Shown piece after piece: positions 58,733 to 64,000 of a stretch of DNA of 64,000 nucleotides. The position numbers were made by a program, and so were the translations under genes. This DNA is from Scandinavium ludwigii_A (GTDB lineage Bacteria > Pseudomonadota > Gammaproteobacteria > Enterobacterales > Enterobacteriaceae). The notes under the pieces were generated by a model that did no database searches, was not told the DNA's origin, and was given only the letters and a program-made list of their open reading frames with translations. Each line of letters begins with the position of its first letter. Positions within the stretch are counted from its first letter, which is position 1. The DNA is taken from NCBI GenBank assembly GCA_050516505.1, contig CP191518.1:2480001-2544000 (forward strand), read 5' to 3'.

Positions 58733-59716
58733 TTACAACCATTTACTGCGATGTAACCACCACGTAACACCACCAATCAACACCACCAGCCCAATACAGA
58801 ACAGCGAAAAGCCGAAATGCCAGCCGCCGCCCGGAATGCCGCCGAGGTTAACGCCAAACAGTCCCGTCAGGAACGTACTCGGCAGAAACACCATCGCCAT
58901 CAGTGACATGGTATAGGTTCGGCGCGATAAGGATTCCTGCATCACCTGCGCGATTTCATCGGTCATCACCCCTGTTCGGGCGATACAGGCGTCAATCTCA
59001 TCCAGCCCTCGGCCGAGTCGGTCGGAGATATCCTGCATTCTGCGGCGCTGATCGTCGTTCATCCACGGGAAACGTTCACTCGCTAAACGCGCATACACAT
59101 CTCGCTGCGGCGCCATATACCGGCGCATCACAATCAGCTGCTTGCGTAGCAGTGCCAGAAAACCACGCGGGGGGATTTGCTGATCGAGCAGATTATCTTC
59201 GAGGTCGATAATTTTATCGTGCAGTTCCTCGATAAATTCACTGGCGTGATCGGTCAGCGCATCGCAGACATCCACCAGCCAGCCACCGCAATCGCTAGGT
59301 CCGGTGCCCTCTTCCAGATCTTTCACCACGTCGTCCAGCGCCAGCACTTTACGCTGACGCGTCGACACGATCAGCCGCTCGTCCATATACAGGCGCATTG
59401 CCACCAGCTGGTCCGGACGCTCATCGGTGCTGCCATTGATACAGCGCAGCGTGATCAACGTCCCTTCCCCCATGCGGGTCACGCGAGGGCGAACGCTGTC
59501 ACCCGCCAACGCATCGCGCACGCTGTTTGGCAGCAGCGGCGTGGTGGCCAGCCATTCTGCGCTATCAGGATGGGTATAGTTGAGATGCAGCCAGCACGGG
59601 TTTTCTTTATCAATGGCCCTGTCATCATCCAGTGGGATAACCCCGCCTTTCCCGTCCAGCATCCAGGCAAAAACCGCATCAGGTACATTCACATCGGCTC
59701 CCTTAATGGCTTCCAC
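58733..59716 (-). CDS. zntB: Zinc transporter ZntB
   Basis: 327 residues from GTG 59716 with GGAGG upstream; equals E. coli length. A large cytoplasmic domain precedes two C-terminal membrane helices, with the CorA-family signature GVNLGGIPGG (GxN type) after the first. ZntB moves zinc, probably by proton-coupled uptake. Confidence 0.95.
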   Translation of the reverse strand: MEAIKGADVNVPDAVFAWMLDGKGGVIPLDDDRAIDKENPCWLHLNYTHPDSAEWLATTPLLPNSVRDALAGDSVRPRVTRMGEGTLITLRCINGSTDERPDQLVAMRLYMDERLIVSTRQRKVLALDDVVKDLEEGTGPSDCGGWLVDVCDALTDHASEFIEELHDKIIDLEDNLLDQQIPPRGFLALLRKQLIVMRRYMAPQRDVYARLASERFPWMNDDQRRRMQDISDRLGRGLDEIDACIARTGVMTDEIAQVMQESLSRRTYTMSLMAMVFLPSTFLTGLFGVNLGGIPGGGWHFGFSLFCIGLVVLIGGVTWWLHRSKWL

Positions 59717-59940
59717 AATGCCTCCATTAATCTTCTGAATATGCAATGAAGTCTAGCCTCGCGAGGGCGATACGCAAAATGCAGCCCTGGCATCGCACTG
59801 AATTCGTTCATGAAAGCAGAATTATCTGGCAGGCCGATGTACAGCGCAATGTGCAAATCGTTAACAAGAATGAAATATCGAGCGGGGGTAAATGAAACGG
59901 GCCTGCCAGAGCAGACCCGTTAAGCGAGAATAAGCTGCGG

Positions 59941-61116
59941 TTAAAACGAGTGCCAATAGTTCCTGTCGTTGCCAATTGCCGCCGCGGGGGCCGGCACGGC
60001 TTGCGGCGTTATTGCTGGAATGATGGCCGCTGACGCCTCGTTGCCGAGGCGGAAGTTTCGTGTCCGGGTCTGCAATTCCACGACCTGATGTTTTAAAACA
60101 TCTGACGAACCGGCCAATTCTTCCACCACCGCTGCGTTACTCTGCGTCACTTTTTCCAGCTCAGATAATGCCTGCGTGATTTGTTCAATCCCTTTTTCCT
60201 GTTGCAGCGTCGAAGAGGAAATTTGTTCCATCAGATTACTCAATAAACCTGAACCAGAAACAATGTCCTGCATATTCTTCTCGGCTTCGGCAACAATACT
60301 GGCCCCCTGGGTCACGTTGTCGCTGGTGACACTGATCAGGGTTTTAATATTTTTTGCCGCTTCGGCGCTGCGATGCGCCAGATTTCGCACTTCACCGGCC
60401 ACCACTGAGAATCCTTTTCCGTGGTCACCTGCCCGCGCCGCTTCTACCGCTGCGTTGAGGGCCAGAATATTGGTCTGGAACGCAATGCCGTCAATCAGAC
60501 TAATAATTTCCGTCATTTGACGTGCACAGTCGGTAATAGACTGCATATTTGTCGCCACTTCGCCCATTAATTCACCGCCTTTACGGGCGCAGAGCGTAGC
60601 ATCTCCCGCACGACCGCTGGCAAGCCGGGTATTTTCCGCATTATTTTTGGTGCTGGCAGCGATCTCTTCCATGCTGGACGCGGTCTGCATCAGGGTTGCA
60701 GACTGCTGTTCTGATGTCACAGAGAGTTCTGCACTGCGGTTCGCTAACTGCTCAGACAACGTCATTGCCGTTTGCGACGAGGCACGAATCTCCGATACCA
60801 GTGTCGAAATATTGGTCGACAGACTATTAATGCCTGGAATTAATCGCCCGGCACAGTTATTACCAAATTCAGGGATATACACCGATAAATTACCTGACGT
60901 GACTTCATCAATACTGCGCTTAACCGCATTAATTGGTGTCACCAGATATTTAGTCATATAAAGCCATAATAACGATATCGCCACCAGCCATGAAATATTA
61001 AACATCACCATTACCGCTACATTCGCGGATAACAGAATGGCAAAAATATCGATAATTAAGAAAACCACCAGTAAAAACATCAATATGAATGTTCTGACAC
61101 TAATATTTCTTAACAT
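59941..61116 (-). CDS. Chemoreceptor lacking a periplasmic domain
   Basis: About 391 residues. Two adjacent membrane helices (near 10-55) with almost no periplasmic loop, a HAMP-like region (TKYLVTPINAVKRSIDEVTS), then a full signalling hairpin with the conserved tip IALIDGIAFQTNILALNAAV-type sequence and AGEVRNLAHRSAEAAK. The C-terminus YWHSF resembles the NWETF docking peptide for CheR/CheB. Signals may be sensed in the membrane or cytoplasm. A GTG start at 61128 is an alternative. Confidence 0.85.
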   Translation of the reverse strand: MLRNISVRTFILMFLLVVFLIIDIFAILLSANVAVMVMFNISWLVAISLLWLYMTKYLVTPINAVKRSIDEVTSGNLSVYIPEFGNNCAGRLIPGINSLSTNISTLVSEIRASSQTAMTLSEQLANRSAELSVTSEQQSATLMQTASSMEEIAASTKNNAENTRLASGRAGDATLCARKGGELMGEVATNMQSITDCARQMTEIISLIDGIAFQTNILALNAAVEAARAGDHGKGFSVVAGEVRNLAHRSAEAAKNIKTLISVTSDNVTQGASIVAEAEKNMQDIVSGSGLLSNLMEQISSSTLQQEKGIEQITQALSELEKVTQSNAAVVEELAGSSDVLKHQVVELQTRTRNFRLGNEASAAIIPAITPQAVPAPAAAIGNDRNYWHSF

Positions 61117-61367
61117 ATTCAGGCTCACAGAGATACTCGGGGGGTGATATGGTTATAGCAGTTGCTTTCGCCATTTCAATACAATTCCCGTTGGAAATTA
61201 ATATTCCCTGTTAAAGATGGCGAGTTTGACTTTAGCGAATCATTTATCTGACTCACCACTGCATTTCTAGTTTATTATTCTTCAAATCAACATTTAACGT
61301 CAACTACACGATAGTTTATCGCCCAATTCACCTCATAGAACGCAGTTCATTTTACTGGCGCTATACA

Positions 61368-61388
61368 ACACTTAAGTAACACTTAAGT
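61368..61388. repeat. Tandem ACACTTAAGT operator-like repeats
   Basis: Two copies of ACACTTAAGT (61368-61377 and 61379-61388), 11 bp apart, followed by an inverted partial copy in CTTAGTGT. They lie in the 430-bp gap between the divergent chemoreceptor and MHYT-GGDEF-EAL genes, which holds no ORF, so they may be the binding site of a shared regulator. Confidence 0.5.
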
Positions 61389-61549
61389 CTTAGTGTGTTT
61401 TCCGCGCGATATTTTTTACCTTTTAGTCAAAAATCGAAACCGCTAAATCAATCAAAAGAAATACGGTATTTCTTCTCCTTTATTTCATTAGCATCGCCTG
61501 ATGATTTACTGTTACATTGCTTTAACAATCTTAAAAAGACGTGGATTGC

Positions 61550-63673
61550 ATGATGCTGTACGTTTCGTGGGACCCGGTTCTGGTCGGTATTTCCTTTTTA
61601 GTCGCCTTTATTGCGTCATTTGTGGCGCTGGACAGCGCAGCCAAAATTGCCGCATCCAATAAAAAAGCTGCCCTTTTCTGGCGTCTTGCTGGCGGGTCAA
61701 CACTGGGAATTGGGATCTGGTCGATGCATTTTATTGGCATGCTGGCGATGAAAATGCCGATGATGATGCATTACGATTTTGCGATAACCGCAGTGTCATT
61801 GCTGGTGGCCGTCGTTGCCGCCACTTTATCTATCAATATTGCCGTTAATGGCAATGTGTTAACGCTAAAACGCCTGTGCCTCGCCACCGCTATTCTCAGC
61901 AGCGGCGTGGTTATCATGCATTATGTCGGCATGGCCGCACTGATGATGCAGGACAACATTAGCTGGAATTACGGCCTGGTAGTGCTGTCGATCATTATCG
62001 CCATTGTCGCCTCCGGCGTTGGCCTGTGGCTGGCGTTCAGCCTGCGCCTCAACAGTAAAGGGGCGTTGATTAATCGTATGTCCGCCGCTGTTGTCATGGG
62101 CATCGCCATCGCGGCCATGCACTATACCGGCATGAGCGCGGCAGAATTCCAGGATCAGGGCCACGGTATGGCGATGACCGGGGGCGTGAGCGAACTCGGG
62201 TTGTCCATCTGGGTATCGGCTACAACCCTCGCCATTCTCGGCGTGATGCTGATCATTTCAATGATTGATTCACAGCTGCGAACCAACCGCCTGACGGAGA
62301 ATCTGCAGCAGCTCAACCAGCAGCTTGAGCAGCAGGCGCGTTTTGACGGCCTGACCGGCCTGGCAAACCGTAGCCAGATTGATTTACGTCTCGAAGCCTG
62401 CCTGCAGCAATCGCAGGTGACTCAATCGCCTTTTGCCCTGATTTTTATGGATCTCGACCGTTTCAAACTGGTGAATGACGCCTGGGGACATCATGTCGGC
62501 GATCACCTACTGGTGTCCGTCGCCAACCGCATCAGCGCCTGCCTGTCGCCGAAAATGACCCTCGCCCGTCTTGGCGGCGATGAGTTTATTTTGCTGGTTC
62601 CGGATGCCACACAAGGCGACGTCGAAGATTTAGTGACGCGCATGGTGGAGTGCGTACGCCGTCCGTTTTACGAAGCTGGGCAAATTTTGCAGGTGTCGCT
62701 CAGCGCCGGGGTCAGCCTGTTCCCGCAGCATGGTAAAACGTTGCAGGAGCTGAAGTTGCGGGCCGATACGGCGATGTACAACATCAAGCAGCAGGGTCGA
62801 AACGGCTGGGCGATTTATCATCCTGATATGGTGCACAAGGCCTGGGAAGGCGCTGAGTTTCTACAGGATCTCACTCAGGCGCTGGAGCGCGATCAGTTCG
62901 AGCTGTGGTATCAGCCCAAGTATAATGCCGTGAATAAAAGCATTTACGGCTTCGAAGCGTTACTGCGCTGGCGTCATCCGGCGAAGGGCATCCTGCTACC
63001 TGACGTGTTTCTGTCCACCCTGGAAAATACCGGGCTTATCATTCCGGTGGGATATTGGGTCATCGACCAGGCCTGCATGCAGCTGCGACAATGGGGCGAC
63101 CAGGGCCATCAGGACTGGAGTCTGTCGATTAACCTTTCTGCGGCCCAGTTCGAGCAATACGATATTTACGACACCATTTGCGGGGCGCTGGCCCGCCACG
63201 CGGTCCCCCCGTCGCGCCTGACCATTGAGCTGACCGAAAGTACCGCCCTGCGCAATCTCGAACGCAGCATCGACATGCTTAACGACTTCAACCGGATGGG
63301 CATCACTGTTTCTATCGATGATTTCGGTACCGGTTATTCGAACATGCTGACCCTGAAAAACCTGCCTGCGCGAGAGCTGAAAATCGATAAAAGCTTTGTG
63401 CGTGATATTCGCGACAACAGCAAGAACGTCAAGATCGTCGCCACGATTATTGATATCGCCCATTCGATGAACATGAACGTGGTGGCCGAAGGCATTGAAA
63501 CGCAGGATCAGCAGCAGCTGTTAACGAGCCTCGGCTGCGGCTATTTGCAAGGATTCCTGTTTGCTAAAGCCTTGCCGGTGAAAGAAATCCCGCAGTTGCT
63601 GGCGCAAATCGACAGTGTGAAAAACAGCACCGTCTCGCCCATCACCGCGGCGGTACAAAAAAAACAGGCGTGA
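61550..63673 (+). CDS. MHYT-GGDEF-EAL cyclic-di-GMP enzyme
   Basis: About 707 residues from ATG 61550 (61553 and GTG 61541 are alternatives). The N-terminal 240 residues form seven membrane helices with MHYT-type motifs (SMHFIGM, MHYVGMAAL, MHYTGMSAAE), which may bind metal and sense gas. GGDEF domain: RLGGDEFILL intact; no RxxD inhibitory site five residues before. EAL domain: FEALLRW, ELTES, DDFGTGYSN, KIDKSFV and AEGIE intact. Both synthesis and hydrolysis of c-di-GMP are possible. Confidence 0.92.
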   Translation: MMLYVSWDPVLVGISFLVAFIASFVALDSAAKIAASNKKAALFWRLAGGSTLGIGIWSMHFIGMLAMKMPMMMHYDFAITAVSLLVAVVAATLSINIAVNGNVLTLKRLCLATAILSSGVVIMHYVGMAALMMQDNISWNYGLVVLSIIIAIVASGVGLWLAFSLRLNSKGALINRMSAAVVMGIAIAAMHYTGMSAAEFQDQGHGMAMTGGVSELGLSIWVSATTLAILGVMLIISMIDSQLRTNRLTENLQQLNQQLEQQARFDGLTGLANRSQIDLRLEACLQQSQVTQSPFALIFMDLDRFKLVNDAWGHHVGDHLLVSVANRISACLSPKMTLARLGGDEFILLVPDATQGDVEDLVTRMVECVRRPFYEAGQILQVSLSAGVSLFPQHGKTLQELKLRADTAMYNIKQQGRNGWAIYHPDMVHKAWEGAEFLQDLTQALERDQFELWYQPKYNAVNKSIYGFEALLRWRHPAKGILLPDVFLSTLENTGLIIPVGYWVIDQACMQLRQWGDQGHQDWSLSINLSAAQFEQYDIYDTICGALARHAVPPSRLTIELTESTALRNLERSIDMLNDFNRMGITVSIDDFGTGYSNMLTLKNLPARELKIDKSFVRDIRDNSKNVKIVATIIDIAHSMNMNVVAEGIETQDQQQLLTSLGCGYLQGFLFAKALPVKEIPQLLAQIDSVKNSTVSPITAAVQKKQA

Positions 63674-63694
63674 AACCGTAATAAGCTGTCGGCA

Positions 63695-63721
63695 TAAAAA
63701 AACCGCCCGCAGGCGGTTTTT
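63695..63721. terminator. Terminator between convergent genes
   Basis: AAACCGCC/GGCGGTTT stem with A-run and T-run on either side, 20 bp after the EAL stop. Confidence 0.88.
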
Positions 63722-63734
63722 ATGCACGTTGGCG

Positions 63735-63947
63735 TCAATGGTGCTTGTACTCACCGGCGCTGTGCTGAGGCCCGATTCGCCCGGCTTCCACCAGGATCTC
63801 TTCTATTAATTCCTCAAGACATTCTTTCCCATGCTTATCGCACACCAGATGCACTTGCCTGAAAATTTCTTCTGTATTCATACCATCGCACAGTGCGGAT
63901 TTCAGCATGATCGCGGCCCATCGTTTTGCTTCAGAATGCGTCAACAT
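63735..63947 (-). CDS. 70-residue host protein of unknown function
   Basis: GGAGGGG five bases before ATG 63947. Reads MLTHSEAKRWAAIMLKSALC, with HLVCDKHGKECLEELIEEIL; helical with two close Cys/His pairs. Conserved-looking but not recognised. The remaining 53 bp to the window end hold nothing identifiable. Confidence 0.7.
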   Translation of the reverse strand: MLTHSEAKRWAAIMLKSALCDGMNTEEIFRQVHLVCDKHGKECLEELIEEILVEAGRIGPQHSAGEYKHH

Positions 63948-64000
63948 ATCCCCTCCTGATACAGGATATGCTTAAAGCGTAGTCTGCGGGCGCGCCTTTA

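Noticed and set aside
1..64000. CRISPR arrays, insertion sequences, rRNA
   Set aside because: No regularly spaced repeats of CRISPR size, no transposase-like protein with terminal repeats and no rRNA-like sequence were seen.

Overview
The window is chromosomal DNA of a member of the Enterobacteriaceae. Both flanks carry host genes recognisable by sequence and order: ydbH-ldhA-hslJ-ydbJ on the left, and ydbK (nifJ)-micC-ompN-ttcA-fnrS-zntB on the right, followed by a chemoreceptor and an MHYT-GGDEF-EAL protein. Protein divergence from E. coli suggests an Enterobacter/Lelliottia/Citrobacter-like host, but the genus cannot be fixed from the sequence alone.

Between ydbJ and ydbK (about 3.1-51.6 kb) sits one apparently complete siphovirus-type lambdoid prophage. 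From left to right it has: a stub of an SRAP (YedK-like) gene; a P22 immI-like module (Rha-type and BRO-N antirepressors, an Arc-like repressor, three Mnt-type operators, a divergent Mnt-like repressor); a gtrABC O-antigen glucosylation operon converging on a tailspike gene; then, all on the minus strand, tail, head and packaging genes; lysis genes (two small membrane proteins, lambda-R-type endolysin, nested Rz/Rz1) with cargo; a Q antiterminator; nin-type genes; accessory genes; DnaC-like loader and replication protein; and YdaT/YdaS regulators divergent from a LexA-like CI repressor. To the right, on the plus strand, come a moron with a proteasome-like Ntn hydrolase, a long structured leader containing a tRNA-like element, a RecE-type recombination operon, an excisionase and the integrase.

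The minus-strand early operon (YdaS, YdaT, replication, nin, Q) and the plus-strand recombination operon both have CAATAC-N2-ATTG operator-like sites, so one CI repressor probably silences both. Q should then allow late transcription through two stacked terminators into lysis, packaging, head and tail genes. The immI-like module is a second repressor/antirepressor circuit. The gtr genes and tailspike both concern surface O-antigen.

The most unusual items are: (1) a 131-nt tRNA-like RNA with an encoded CCA end but extra arms and no readable anticodon, followed by a 10-codon ORF and an intrinsic terminator in the leader of the recombination operon; (2) a two-gene moron with a phage-borne Ntn hydrolase that keeps apparent Thr1/Asp17/Lys catalytic residues; (3) the shared operators at two early promoters; (4) a GvpU-like protein in the head module; (5) HNH domains placed in a replication protein and behind a methylase-like N-terminus; (6) an OOP-like RNA candidate next to ydaT.
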